From CAYVQU01 sp964453155 (lineage in GTDB: Bacteria > Chloroflexota > Anaerolineae > Anaerolineales > UBA11858): a stretch of DNA of 64,000 nucleotides. Shown here in pieces: positions 6,324-15,678 of the stretch (its first letter is position 1; each line of letters starts with the position of its first letter). A model generated the notes under the pieces. The model was given only the letters and a program-made list of their open reading frames with translations. It was not told the DNA's origin and searched no databases. The position numbers and the translations under genes were made by a program. The stretch covers positions 1 to 64,000 of the forward strand of contig CAYVQU010000001.1 in the NCBI GenBank assembly GCA_964453155.1, read 5' to 3'.

Positions 6324-9300
6324 ATGGAAGATCAGCGATACTCACCCCCACAACCAGAATTTTTGCAACGTTTCAAACGCCGCATTTTTTTCGTTTGGAC
6401 GATTTTTGTCATTGGGCTGTTAATTTGGGGGATCATCAATATCCGCTCAAATACAGATCAATTGGCAATCAGCTCAGCCCGGTTGCATCTAGAAAAGGAT
6501 CAAGCGTTTCGTTACTGGGCGACCCGCCATGGGGGTGTCTACGTTCCCATAGACGAAAATACGCCTCCAAATCCATACTTAGCGAATATTCCCGAACGCG
6601 ATATATTCACACCTGCTGGAGTGCCATTAACCCTGATGAACCCGGCTTATATGATCCGCCAGCAAAATGAGCAATTTGCGGAAAATAATGGCGTTATTGG
6701 GCATATTACCAGCCTAAAACCTTTGCGACCTGAAAACAAACCCGACTCTTGGGAAAAATCTGCACTTGAGGCTTTCGAAAAAGGAGAAACCGAAATCGTT
6801 GCCTTTAGCGATAAAAATGGAGTGGAGTATTTGCGCCTCATGTGGCCCTTGATCACTACTGAAGGCTGTCTAAAGTGTCATGGAGATCAAGGGTATCAAA
6901 ACGGTGATGTGCGCGGTGGTATATCTGTTGCCGTCCCTATGGAATCTTTTCTGGAAGTTGAACGCAATGAAATTGTAGTTCGCTCAATTACTTTGGGTCT
7001 TCTGTGGATAATTGGCATTGTCGGTATCGATCGGGCGACTGCCAGAGCTGCCTACCGAATTTCGGAAAGAGATAAAGACATTGCTGCCTTCCAAGAAAGC
7101 GAAAAACAATTCCAAACTATGTTCCAGCATCATAATGCCGTCATGCTACTGATCGAACCCAATTCAGGTCAAATCATCAATGCCAATCGGGCCGCGGCGG
7201 AATTTTACGACTATCCGCAAAAAGATTTGCAAGAAATGCACTTGGCCGATTTAAATGTCTTGCCGCCCGAACGGATTCAGAGGGAGCGTCGCCAAGCTTT
7301 CCTTGAAGGTCGAAATTATTATATTTTTACCCACCAGCGGGCAGATCAAGATGAACGCATCGTAGAAGTACATAGTTCGCCAATTGAATTCGGAGGCCAA
7401 CAGTTGCACTTCATTATTCTTCATGATATCACCCAACGAGAACTTGCTGAACGAGCTCTAATCGAAGCCAGGACCCGCTATCGCACTGTTGCCAACTTCA
7501 CTCATGATTGGGAATACTGGGAAAATCCTGATGGAACCTTAAATTATATTTCACCCTCTTGCGAACGAATTACTGGTTACACTGCAGACGAATTTAAATC
7601 AGATCCGAAACTGCGCTCGAAGGTCGTATTGCCCGAAGACCTGAAGATTTGGGAAAATCATGTTGAAGAGGTTAAAACTTTACAAACTGGCCCAGAAATT
7701 CAATATCGCATTCGCCATAAAAATGGTTCAGTTGTTTGGATCGAGCATGTCTGCCAGGCCGTTACTGACGAAGACAATAATTTTTTAGGATTTCGCGGCA
7801 GCAACCGCGATATTACCACTCGAAAACAGGGTGAAGTACTTATCCAAGAAAATGCAGCCCGGGCGGCCGCTTTGGCTCAAACCGCAACTCGTCTCAACGC
7901 CCAACTCGACATCGATTCAGTTCTCAGAGCGGTATGCGAGGCAGTTACCAATGCCCTTCATGTTGCCGGGGCCAGCCTATATTTATTAGATAAAGACCTA
8001 GAATCAGTAATATATGCCGGTCATTTTGGAGAAATACCCTATAAAATCCAACCTGGGGCCAGAGTCCCAGAAAAACAATTTTATGAGTTTCTGTCGCAAA
8101 TGGAAGAGCTCATTCAAATTCCCAATATTCAACCTCTGACGCCTTTACACAACAACTCAAATTCAGACATCTTGCCTACTGCATCTTCGCCAGATGATGT
8201 TGATCACCTAGAAGGGATATTGAATCTTAGCCTGGAGTCAGAGGATCGCACTTTCACATCAGCTGAGTTAGATCTGCTTAAAGGGTTGGCAGACCAGGCT
8301 GGGCTAGCCATCTCCAATGCGCTGCTCTATGAGCAAATCCAAACCCACGCTAATGTATTAGAAAAAAGAAATTTCGAACTGGCCCGACTTTATCAGGCTT
8401 CCGGATCATTACTATATAGTGAAATTCCGAATTTGGACGTTTTGGCGGAAACGATTGTTTCTACCGTGTTAAGTGAATTTGAACATTCAAATTGCAGTTT
8501 ACTGTTGATTGATTACAACTTTGCCACCCCTCAATTAGAGCGGATTGCGGCCGCAGGACCCTATGCCAAAGAAGTGACACGGGGAAATTTATCTCTGGAC
8601 GGGGCCGGCATTGTCCCCAAAGCGATCCGATCCATGGAGATATTCAAAGTTGATGATGTTAGAACCGATCCAGATTATGTCCCTAATTGGGAGGCAGCCC
8701 ATTCTGAGATGGCCATCCCACTCAAAGTGGGTGAGAAAGTTATTGGTGTCATTGATATTCAAAGCAGTGAAAAGAACGCGTTTACGATTGACGATGCCCG
8801 CTTGATGTCTATTTTCGCAGATCGAGCTGCGCTGGCCCTAGAAAATGCTCAGCTGTATGAACAGACCCAGCAGCGGTTGCAACGGCTATCTGCCCTCCAT
8901 AATATTGATATGGCCATCACCGGAAGCATGGAGTTACGCCTGACCTTGGATTTGTTCTTGGAACAAGTATTGAGTCAACTTGCCGTTGATGCCGCCGCGG
9001 TTTTACTCTACAATTCGCATACCCAATCCATGGAATATGGTTCCAGTAAAGGTTTCCATACTGCCGCCCTCCAACATACTCACTTACGCCTGGGAGAAGG
9101 GCTAGCTGGAAAGGCGGCACTGGAGCGGCGTTTGATTCATCTCCCCGATATTTCAACGGCCACATCAAGTTTAGAGAAATCACCTTTTCTGAAAACTGAA
9201 AATTTCGTTTCTTATTTTGGTGTTCCTCTCATTGCGAAGGGACAAATTAAAGGCGTCTTGGAAATTTTTCACCGGATACTGCTCAACCCGGACAATGAGT

Positions 9301-9983
9301 GGCATAGTTTTCTACAAACCCTCGCGACCCAGGCTGCGATTGCAATTGACAACACTACCCTCTTCCAAGATTTACAACAAACGAACCTGGAATTAATTCT
9401 GGCTTATGACAACACCCTTGAAGGCTGGTCACGGGCTTTGGAACTGCGTGACATGGAAACCGAAGGCCACAGCCAACGAGTTACCGAATTAACCCTAAAA
9501 TTAGCCCAGGCAGTCGGAATAGGTGCTGAAGATTTAGTCCATGTCCGGCGGGGGGCCTTATTGCACGATATTGGCAAAATGGGAATTCCAGATAGCATCT
9601 TGCACAAGCCCGGCCCATTGACTGAAGCTGAATGGGAAGTTATGCGCTGCCATCCCACCTACGCGCATCAATTTCTTTCCCAAATCGATTATCTTCAACC
9701 AGCCCTAGATATTCCCTATAGTCATCATGAGAAGTGGGATGGTAGTGGTTACCCCCAAGGGCTGCAAGGAGAGCAGATTCCGCTGGCCGCGCGCGTCTTT
9801 GCGATTATCGATGTCTACGATGCGTTGCGATCCGATCGCCCCTACCGAAAAGCCTGGCCCCAGGAGAAAGTGCTGACCTATATTAAAGAACAAGCTGGTT
9901 CCCACTTTGACCCCCAGGTTGTGACTGCATTTAACCAATTAGTTACCGATGATGCCAATTTTGATCAACTATTAGAAAATTAG
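6324..9983 (+). CDS. Membrane sensor with haem-type CxxCH, two PAS, three GAF and an HD-GYP c-di-GMP phosphodiesterase domain
   Basis: 1219 aa. ATG 6324 follows GGAGG by seven bases. Order: membrane helix (about 20-40), an extracytoplasmic Tll0287/DUF3365-type sensor carrying CLKCH (182-186), a second helix (about 220-240), PAS at about 265-385 and 390-510, GAF at about 525-690, 700-850 and 865-1010, and HD-GYP at about 1020-1219. The output domain is complete: LLHDIGK (His1081-Asp1082), SHHEKWDGSGYP (GYP 1142-1144). It would hydrolyse c-di-GMP at the membrane in response to a haem-sensed or small-molecule signal. It sits about 2 kb from the c-di-GMP-I aptamers. Single-gene unit. Confidence 0.92.
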   Translation: MEDQRYSPPQPEFLQRFKRRIFFVWTIFVIGLLIWGIINIRSNTDQLAISSARLHLEKDQAFRYWATRHGGVYVPIDENTPPNPYLANIPERDIFTPAGVPLTLMNPAYMIRQQNEQFAENNGVIGHITSLKPLRPENKPDSWEKSALEAFEKGETEIVAFSDKNGVEYLRLMWPLITTEGCLKCHGDQGYQNGDVRGGISVAVPMESFLEVERNEIVVRSITLGLLWIIGIVGIDRATARAAYRISERDKDIAAFQESEKQFQTMFQHHNAVMLLIEPNSGQIINANRAAAEFYDYPQKDLQEMHLADLNVLPPERIQRERRQAFLEGRNYYIFTHQRADQDERIVEVHSSPIEFGGQQLHFIILHDITQRELAERALIEARTRYRTVANFTHDWEYWENPDGTLNYISPSCERITGYTADEFKSDPKLRSKVVLPEDLKIWENHVEEVKTLQTGPEIQYRIRHKNGSVVWIEHVCQAVTDEDNNFLGFRGSNRDITTRKQGEVLIQENAARAAALAQTATRLNAQLDIDSVLRAVCEAVTNALHVAGASLYLLDKDLESVIYAGHFGEIPYKIQPGARVPEKQFYEFLSQMEELIQIPNIQPLTPLHNNSNSDILPTASSPDDVDHLEGILNLSLESEDRTFTSAELDLLKGLADQAGLAISNALLYEQIQTHANVLEKRNFELARLYQASGSLLYSEIPNLDVLAETIVSTVLSEFEHSNCSLLLIDYNFATPQLERIAAAGPYAKEVTRGNLSLDGAGIVPKAIRSMEIFKVDDVRTDPDYVPNWEAAHSEMAIPLKVGEKVIGVIDIQSSEKNAFTIDDARLMSIFADRAALALENAQLYEQTQQRLQRLSALHNIDMAITGSMELRLTLDLFLEQVLSQLAVDAAAVLLYNSHTQSMEYGSSKGFHTAALQHTHLRLGEGLAGKAALERRLIHLPDISTATSSLEKSPFLKTENFVSYFGVPLIAKGQIKGVLEIFHRILLNPDNEWHSFLQTLATQAAIAIDNTTLFQDLQQTNLELILAYDNTLEGWSRALELRDMETEGHSQRVTELTLKLAQAVGIGAEDLVHVRRGALLHDIGKMGIPDSILHKPGPLTEAEWEVMRCHPTYAHQFLSQIDYLQPALDIPYSHHEKWDGSGYPQGLQGEQIPLAARVFAIIDVYDALRSDRPYRKAWPQEKVLTYIKEQAGSHFDPQVVTAFNQLVTDDANFDQLLEN

Positions 9984-9998
9984 CTCTCTAAAATTGAC

Positions 9999-10568
9999 TT
10001 AATCTCCTTCGCTTTCTGAATCAACTTCAGGAACTATCACATCGATAAAAAAAGGATCACCAAAGGGATTATCGGCGGGATCATAGGCTTGCCAGGCGCT
10101 GCGATAATGACCCGGTTCGGTGGGGGCGATAAAAACCATCCGAATGATCACATCCGTGGAACTCAAGGCCGGGTACAATGCCTGGCGGACGGGGATTCCC
10201 ATTCCAGGTCCCGCGATCAATTTCACTTGATAACCTGCCCCCCAATTACAGGTTCCACTATTGTGGACTTCCCAGCGTTTATCTAATCGTTCGCCGGGCA
10301 CAACCACGCTGCCATCCGGGATCGTCACATCGCGTAAAAACCACAAACCAGTGGAACAGGATGGGGTGGGTGTAGGGCGGGTTTCAGCTGCAAGATTCTC
10401 GGGCTCAATCGCTTGCGCGGGTTGTGCAGCAGGATCATCCGTTGGGGCGGGAGTAGGCGGCGTGTAAACCCCCTCAGTTACCGTCGGAGCGATACTTTCT
10501 GACGGATCACAAGCCGTCAAAACCATAAAAAATGGAATAAACAAACAGGCAATTTTGATTTTTGACAT
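9999..10568 (-). CDS. Lipoprotein with an NBR1-like Ig domain
   Basis: 189 aa. ATG 10568 starts a signal peptide ending in LTAC (Cys20); a TTG nine bases upstream overlaps the GGA ribosome site and is unlikely. A Thr/Pro/Ala-rich linker (about 25-70) leads to an Ig-like domain of the NBR1 type: FLRDVTIPDGSVVVPGE, KRWEVHNSGTCNWG, and a PGHYRSAWQAYDPADNPFG strand near the end. Such domains are common in secreted and anchored proteins of Chloroflexota; the ligand is unknown. Tail-to-tail with the HD-GYP gene (15-base gap) and separated from recA upstream by a palindromic element. Confidence 0.8.
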   Translation of the reverse strand: MSKIKIACLFIPFFMVLTACDPSESIAPTVTEGVYTPPTPAPTDDPAAQPAQAIEPENLAAETRPTPTPSCSTGLWFLRDVTIPDGSVVVPGERLDKRWEVHNSGTCNWGAGYQVKLIAGPGMGIPVRQALYPALSSTDVIIRMVFIAPTEPGHYRSAWQAYDPADNPFGDPFFIDVIVPEVDSESEGD

Positions 10569-10634
10569 AATTTCCAACCAATCGGTATTAAATTATATCT
10601 TGTTTGGGGGATATTCCAAACCCGGCAGAATCAA

Positions 10635-10684
10635 AAGGTGACAGTCACTGGCAATCTTCGATTGCTTGAAGTGACCGTCACCTT
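10635..10684. repeat. Palindromic element, GTGACAGTCAC family, copy 1
   Basis: AAGGTGACAGTCACT (10635-10649) pairs with AGTGACCGTCACCTT (10670-10684), one mismatch in 15. The centre holds a second perfect hairpin GCAATC-TTC-GATTGC (10651-10665), so the 50 bases can fold almost completely. It lies between recA and the lipoprotein gene, both on minus. A second copy with the same arms and a different loop is at 23521-23585. Confidence 0.8.
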
Positions 10685-10716
10685 GGTCTAAACGTATAAT
10701 TTATTTACACCAATCC

Positions 10717-11772
10717 CTACAGATCTTCATCAAATGCAACTTCAGCCCCAGCGGGCATTTCCTCGCCCAACATCTGGTGGCGGACTGAGTATTCGATTTC
10801 CTCGGCGATATCCGGGTTTTCGATCAGGAAGTTCTTGGCATTCTCACGACCTTGCGCCAAGCGCAGATCTCCATAAGAGTAGAACGAACCGCGTTTGGTC
10901 ACGATTTCGAGTTCGGTTGCCAAATCGAGGAGATCACCAACTTTAGAAACGCCCTCGCCATACATGATATCAAACTCGGCTTGCTTGAAAGGCGATGAAA
11001 CTTTATTCTTCACCACTCGTACCCGGGTGCGGTTACCGATCACATCTGAACCGACTTTGATCGATTGAATCCGGCGCACATCCAGGCGAACGGAAGCGTA
11101 AAATTTGAGGGCATTGCCGCCGGTGGTGGTTTCGGGGTTACCAAACATCACACCGATCTTTTGGCGCAGCTGGTTGGTAAAAATCACAGCCGTATTGGTC
11201 TGTTTGATCACACCCGAGAGTTTGCGTAGGGCTTGGGACATCAAACGGGCCATCAACCCCATGTGGGCATCGCCCATATCCCCCTCGATTTCGGCTTGAG
11301 GGACCAATGCTGCGACCGAGTCAACGACCAAAACATCCACAGCCCCCGAGCGCACCAAGGATTCTGCAATCTCAAGGGCTTGTTCACCGGTATCAGGCTG
11401 AGAGACGAGCAGATTATCGACATCCACCCCACAGGCTTCGGCATACACCGGGTCAAGGGCGTGTTCCATATCGATGAATGCCGCGGTCCCGCCCAATTTC
11501 TGCGCTTCAGCCACAATGTGTTGGGTAATGGTAGTCTTACCAGATGATTCGGGGCCATAAATTTCAGTCACCCGCCCACGCGGGATGCCACCCACACCTA
11601 GCGCGATATCGAGTGATAGTGAACCGGTAGGTATGGCTTCGACGATCAAACTTTGGGCCTCGCCCAGGCGCATCACGGTGCCGTCGCCATATCGCTTAGT
11701 TAAATCACCCAGGGCTTTATCCAAAGCCACTTGCCGGGCTTCATCCACATTCTTGTCTTTCTTTTTTGCCAT
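10717..11772 (-). CDS. recA: RecA recombinase
   Basis: 351 aa, the normal length. The frame is open upstream to 11817, but ATG 11772 follows AGGAG and gives the usual MAKKK start. Walker A is GPESSGKT (73-80); other RecA landmarks are IDMEHALDP (most RecAs have AEHALDP), LVVDSVAALVP (Walker B), and the DNA-binding loops around MGDAHMGLMARLMSQAL and FTNQLRQKIGVMFGNPETTTGG. It forms the ATP-dependent filament for homologous recombination and triggers LexA self-cleavage. No recX or lexA gene is adjacent. Confidence 0.98.
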   Translation of the reverse strand: MAKKKDKNVDEARQVALDKALGDLTKRYGDGTVMRLGEAQSLIVEAIPTGSLSLDIALGVGGIPRGRVTEIYGPESSGKTTITQHIVAEAQKLGGTAAFIDMEHALDPVYAEACGVDVDNLLVSQPDTGEQALEIAESLVRSGAVDVLVVDSVAALVPQAEIEGDMGDAHMGLMARLMSQALRKLSGVIKQTNTAVIFTNQLRQKIGVMFGNPETTTGGNALKFYASVRLDVRRIQSIKVGSDVIGNRTRVRVVKNKVSSPFKQAEFDIMYGEGVSKVGDLLDLATELEIVTKRGSFYSYGDLRLAQGRENAKNFLIENPDIAEEIEYSVRHQMLGEEMPAGAEVAFDEDL

Positions 11773-11912
11773 CTTAGTACTCCTTTTATCTTTTGGCAGG
11801 ATCACATTGTCCTGCACGACATCCAGCTATCTGACAGTCTTTACGTTTATGATCCGTCTCATTTTAGATAGCCAATAATTCATAATTTTGATGATGGGTT
11901 GTGCGGCGCTAG

Positions 11913-11930
11913 CTTGATGAAATCATCAAG
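11913..11930. repeat. Near-perfect palindrome upstream of recA
   Basis: CTTGATGA-AA-TCATCAAG has 8-base arms around two central bases. It is 140 bases upstream of the recA start and 70 bases past the Nudix stop. It could be an operator for recA or a weak hairpin ending the Nudix message; I do not recognise the motif. Confidence 0.4.
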
Positions 11931-11997
11931 GGATTTTCCGCCCAACCGCAGCAAATTCGAAACAATGGATCTGGTGTACGTTTCTTACTGAAGTCTA

Positions 11998-12453
11998 CTA
12001 CCAGATCCCAAACTGCTCTGTTCTTTTGCCCAAGTAATCATTGATCCGATTGCAACTTCCAGGAGAAGTATTCTCGGGCACATCTGTCAACAGAAAAAAT
12101 TCTACTCTTTCAATTTCATGATCCGAGGTGCCGTTCAGATCGAAATCATGGGTTTCAAAAACCATAATATGATCGTTGCGCCGCTCTTTGAAGTTGGAAA
12201 AAGCACCAAACAATGTCAAGTCATGAATGGTGGCCCCCACCTCTTCAAAGGCCTCCCGCCGGACGGCAGTTTCTAAAGTTTCGCCTTTCTCCACTAAACC
12301 GCCGGGCAAATACCACCGATCCTCATAAACATGTTTGACCAATAAAACTTGATCATTCCGGACCATTAAGATCCGCACGCCCATCGTCATCGGGCGAAAT
12401 AATTGCAAGAGTAATTTTGAAGCCTGGTACAGGATTTTTATGATAATGTTCAT
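11998..12453 (-). CDS. Nudix hydrolase
   Basis: 151 aa. A complete Nudix box spans 52-74 (G-x5-E-x7-REAFEEVGA), which binds the divalent metal used to cleave nucleoside diphosphates linked to another group. The N-terminal 25 residues are hydrophobic and basic (IIIKILYQASKLLLQLFRP) and could be an amphipathic or membrane-contacting helix, less usual for the family. The substrate is unknown. A 9-bp perfect hairpin, GGATCTGGT (11967-11975) / ACCAGATCC (12000-12008), overlaps its stop codon. Confidence 0.88.
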   Translation of the reverse strand: MNIIIKILYQASKLLLQLFRPMTMGVRILMVRNDQVLLVKHVYEDRWYLPGGLVEKGETLETAVRREAFEEVGATIHDLTLFGAFSNFKERRNDHIMVFETHDFDLNGTSDHEIERVEFFLLTDVPENTSPGSCNRINDYLGKRTEQFGIW

Positions 12454-12495
12454 CTAATTCATACGGTCTATAGTTTAGCACGAATGTTCTAATTG

Positions 12496-13626
12496 TCAAG
12501 GGATCGGTGAAAATTCTTCTCCTGGATCTGGAGGAGGTTCTAGTTTGAATCCTTCTCGTCCCTGGAATGTGAAATAAGTAATCCGCCCAGGGAAGATCTC
12601 AAAAGTTAGGTAATAATAACGGGCGGCATACGAAATATTGACATCGTATAAACCCGCTGGCAAATCACTGATCACCAAATTTTCTTGGTAATAAGGATCG
12701 CTATTCACGGCCCCATCGGCATAAGGAATGGCTTTCCAGTATTGGCCAGTATCTCGGGATTGGATCCATAAAACTTCGCCATTATATAGCTGACCAGAGG
12801 TGTCCATGATACGAGCCGCGAGCACCCCCCAGCCCTGGGGGGGGACCAGCCATAACTCTGGATTGAGGGTTGTGAAAAAATCACTTTCGCCAACTCGCAC
12901 TTCAAAATGTAAATGCGGCCCGGTCACAAATCCGGTTTCCCCCACTAAACCAATTTGGTCGCCCATATTAACATGTTGCCCGCGAACGATATCTACGCGG
13001 TCCATATGCCCGTAAACTGTGTACAACTGCAAACCCTGATATCCAAAATCATGGCGAATAACAACCGAATTACCATAAGGATCTGTATGATCGCCTAATA
13101 CCCCCCCATAAAGGCCATACCCAGCCCAGATAGCTTTACCATCTCCGGCAGCAATGACCGGGGTTCCTTTGGAGGCCGGAATATCCACTCCCGTGTGAAC
13201 CACTCCTTCGAAAAAAACACCCCCGTAGCGATAATTGGCTAACGGCCAGTTTACTTCGTCGGCTGCGATTGGGCGGCCCAAGTAAAAATGATCATAAGGT
13301 CCGGGGGCCCAAGGGATGGGATAAAGTGGCGGTCGCCAGGCGGAAACGGGTTCAGGCGGGGCCTCGGGAAAAGTGAACACCAGAGGGTCGGGGGCGACTG
13401 TCGTTGGGATTTCTTCAGTACTTGGAATTTCTTCCGTGGCCGGAATCACAACAACGGTGGGAGTTGTGACCAGGGCAGTAGGAGTGGCCTCCTCAGGAGC
13501 TGTGACTTGAATTTCGGGAATAGAGGTGGGGATTTCTGCTTGGGGTGTTCGGAGTAGACTGCAGGCCGTGAGAACGCTCCCTAAACCAAGCCCCATCAGG
13601 ATTTGAAACGATAACCGGCGAATCAT
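12496..13626 (-). CDS. M23-family peptidoglycan endopeptidase, lipoprotein
   Basis: 376 aa. Signal peptide with lipobox LTAC (Cys22), a Thr/Pro/Glu-rich linker to about 90, then an M23 (LytM-type) metallopeptidase with HTGVDIP, YGHM and GPHLHFEV, the complete zinc-ligand set, so it should be active against peptide cross-bridges. A beta-rich tail of about 100 residues (from GVLAARIMDTSGQLYNG) is not recognised. Its ATG overlaps the stop of the PD40 gene upstream (ATGA), so they are co-translated. Confidence 0.88.
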   Translation of the reverse strand: MIRRLSFQILMGLGLGSVLTACSLLRTPQAEIPTSIPEIQVTAPEEATPTALVTTPTVVVIPATEEIPSTEEIPTTVAPDPLVFTFPEAPPEPVSAWRPPLYPIPWAPGPYDHFYLGRPIAADEVNWPLANYRYGGVFFEGVVHTGVDIPASKGTPVIAAGDGKAIWAGYGLYGGVLGDHTDPYGNSVVIRHDFGYQGLQLYTVYGHMDRVDIVRGQHVNMGDQIGLVGETGFVTGPHLHFEVRVGESDFFTTLNPELWLVPPQGWGVLAARIMDTSGQLYNGEVLWIQSRDTGQYWKAIPYADGAVNSDPYYQENLVISDLPAGLYDVNISYAARYYYLTFEIFPGRITYFTFQGREGFKLEPPPDPGEEFSPIP

Positions 13627-15602
13627 GGTAGTTCGGGGAAAGTGGGGGTTATCGTTGGCGTTACGGTGGAGGTGGGGGTCGTTGTTGGGGTGGCAAAAGG
13701 AGTACTCGTCGGCGTCGGTGACTTATACCACAAGGGAGCTGGTGTAGGCGAAGTCGTGGCCGTCGGCAACGGGGTGAGAGTCAGCAAAACCTCGGCTGGG
13801 TAGATTTCCCGCATGGCCGTGACCCAATCAAGACCATCAGTTTTGACAAAGGCATTAAACCGGGCTGCAGGATAAACACTCCGCCAAGTCGCCAGGGCTG
13901 GAACCCGATCAAAATCATAGGCTGCCGCCAATTGGGTCATATCGACCCAGTAGCCACCGGGTATATTGGTCCCTACCGCACCGCCTTGATCGTATGTTAC
14001 CGGATCTCCACTGTAGCGGGCATCGAAATTCCACGGAAGGTGTTTTAAAGGTTTCCCTTGCGAGCCATCCTGGAAACGGGTGCGCAAATATACTCTCCAA
14101 TAAGTCTCAGGACCATAATCTTCTCGGATGACAGCCATCCACCCAGCGCTTATCGGCAGTGGGTTGACAGTGAAAGCCCGCCCAGAATACAACCAGTCAT
14201 CAACCAGGCCGGGAGCCAACGCAGCGGTCAGCGGGATAAAGGCATTTTCCAGAGAGGCTAACAAATCCCAACCCACTTCACGTACTAATTGCGATCGTAA
14301 AGCTCGAAACGGTTCATCCACTCGATCGTGAAGTTGCGGGAAGGGTGCTTCGATATCCACTAGAGGAATCAAACTCCACCGCCCCCCCGGCTGTTGGCTG
14401 TCTGGATTTACCTGAATACTCCAGAGGGGTGTTGGAGAAGGATGCGCAATGGTTTGAAGTTCAGATTCAAGATTTAAGGTTCCCCAATTAATTCCTGCTA
14501 TGGAATTTGAAAACATAATGGGGGGTAACAAAACGGCCTCAGATTTAAAAAGTGGGTAGGCCGTCAAATAATTTTCGTAGGGCGTATTTAGGACCGTCAA
14601 TATTGCCTGCCCATCCGGGCTCCAGACCGGCCAGTCGCCGCTGCCGTGGGCACGCGGCTGTACTTGGGGATTTTCGCGGTCCCAAACATAGATGGTATGT
14701 TGGCCGGAATCGGTCACTGCCCCCCAGGCTAAGTAGCGACCATCGGGCGACCAGGAAGGATGATCAGCGCTGACCTCGTAATGCTGGCTCAAGCGTTGGA
14801 AACGGTCATTTCCACTTTTATCCAAGTCAGCCAGCCAAATTTGACTGCGCCCCCCGCGGGTCGTGACAAAAGCAATCTGGCGCCCGAGGGGTGACCAGGC
14901 TGGGGAATAGTCCGCGGCATAATGATTGGTCAGTTGGATTGGATTCTGGCTGCCATCAATCGGCTGAATCAGGATGTCGAGACTGGCTTCGATATAACTT
15001 TCATAAGCTACCCATTGGCCGTCTGGTGACCAGGAGGGGGCCGCATCATAAGCCAAGGAATGGGTTACCCGGGAGACCTCCTCGCTCTCAAGTTGCAGCC
15101 GGTACAAGTCCCATTGCCCATGGCGATTGGAGGCAAAGATTACCTGCTGGCCATCGGGGCTGAGGGCTGGATGCATATCCTGCCAATCGCCGTGCGTTAG
15201 ACGGGTTAGCGGACCAGTTGGGTTAGTCGCAGTGGTTACTGGATTATAGGCAAAGAGATGGGAATCTAACCCCTCGGTAAGCGCCAGAACAATTTGACCC
15301 TGAGACCAGAAACTCGGATCGGCTGCGGCACGAATTGGGGTCGGCGTGAGGGTGGGATTTTGTTGGGGTTGGGGTGTCTTTTGCGGATCTGAATCCCCGT
15401 CTAATTCCAGTTTTTGGGAGGTGGGCATCTCTGCCGCCGCAGTGGGTTGCCCTTCAAATCGCGCCCGTAATACCGGCCATCCCAAAACCATTAAAACCAG
15501 GATATTGACCGTGAGCAATAATACGACCGTAATCGGCCGCAGCGCGATCCGTTTTGGTTGGCGTTTCGACGGGGCGGGTTCGGCTGAGTTGTGGTTTTCC
15601 AT
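13623..15602 (-). CDS. Membrane-anchored PD40 (TolB-like) beta-propeller protein
   Basis: 659 aa. A single membrane helix (about 25-45) anchors it, with a Thr/Pro-rich stalk outside. Residues about 100-330 contain five PD40 blades recognisable by SPDGQ/SPDGR motifs (SPDGQQVIFASNRHGQWDLY; WSPDGQWVAYES; WSPDGRYLAWG; WSPDGQAIL). The region 400-600 is a separate unknown domain, and the protein ends in a long Thr/Pro-rich tail. PD40 propellers usually mediate protein contacts. Coupling to the M23 peptidase suggests the pair acts on the cell wall together, the propeller perhaps positioning or limiting the hydrolase. Confidence 0.8.
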   Translation of the reverse strand: MENHNSAEPAPSKRQPKRIALRPITVVLLLTVNILVLMVLGWPVLRARFEGQPTAAAEMPTSQKLELDGDSDPQKTPQPQQNPTLTPTPIRAAADPSFWSQGQIVLALTEGLDSHLFAYNPVTTATNPTGPLTRLTHGDWQDMHPALSPDGQQVIFASNRHGQWDLYRLQLESEEVSRVTHSLAYDAAPSWSPDGQWVAYESYIEASLDILIQPIDGSQNPIQLTNHYAADYSPAWSPLGRQIAFVTTRGGRSQIWLADLDKSGNDRFQRLSQHYEVSADHPSWSPDGRYLAWGAVTDSGQHTIYVWDRENPQVQPRAHGSGDWPVWSPDGQAILTVLNTPYENYLTAYPLFKSEAVLLPPIMFSNSIAGINWGTLNLESELQTIAHPSPTPLWSIQVNPDSQQPGGRWSLIPLVDIEAPFPQLHDRVDEPFRALRSQLVREVGWDLLASLENAFIPLTAALAPGLVDDWLYSGRAFTVNPLPISAGWMAVIREDYGPETYWRVYLRTRFQDGSQGKPLKHLPWNFDARYSGDPVTYDQGGAVGTNIPGGYWVDMTQLAAAYDFDRVPALATWRSVYPAARFNAFVKTDGLDWVTAMREIYPAEVLLTLTPLPTATTSPTPAPLWYKSPTPTSTPFATPTTTPTSTVTPTITPTFPELP

Positions 15603-15647
15603 GGAGGGATCACTATATCATGAGGGGATTTCAGCGTCAATTTGCCG

Positions 15648-15676
15648 TTAGAACGTTTCAACGTTGAACGTTCTAA
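15648..15676. repeat. Short palindromic element between convergently placed operon parts
   Basis: TTAGAACGTT (15648-15657) pairs with AACGTTCTAA (15667-15676), and the loop itself contains the palindrome CAACGTTG. It lies just after the stop of the ABC exporter gene (15679, minus) and before the PD40 gene start. No T-run follows, so it is a REP-like hairpin more than a standard terminator. Confidence 0.6.
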
Positions 15677-15678
15677 TG

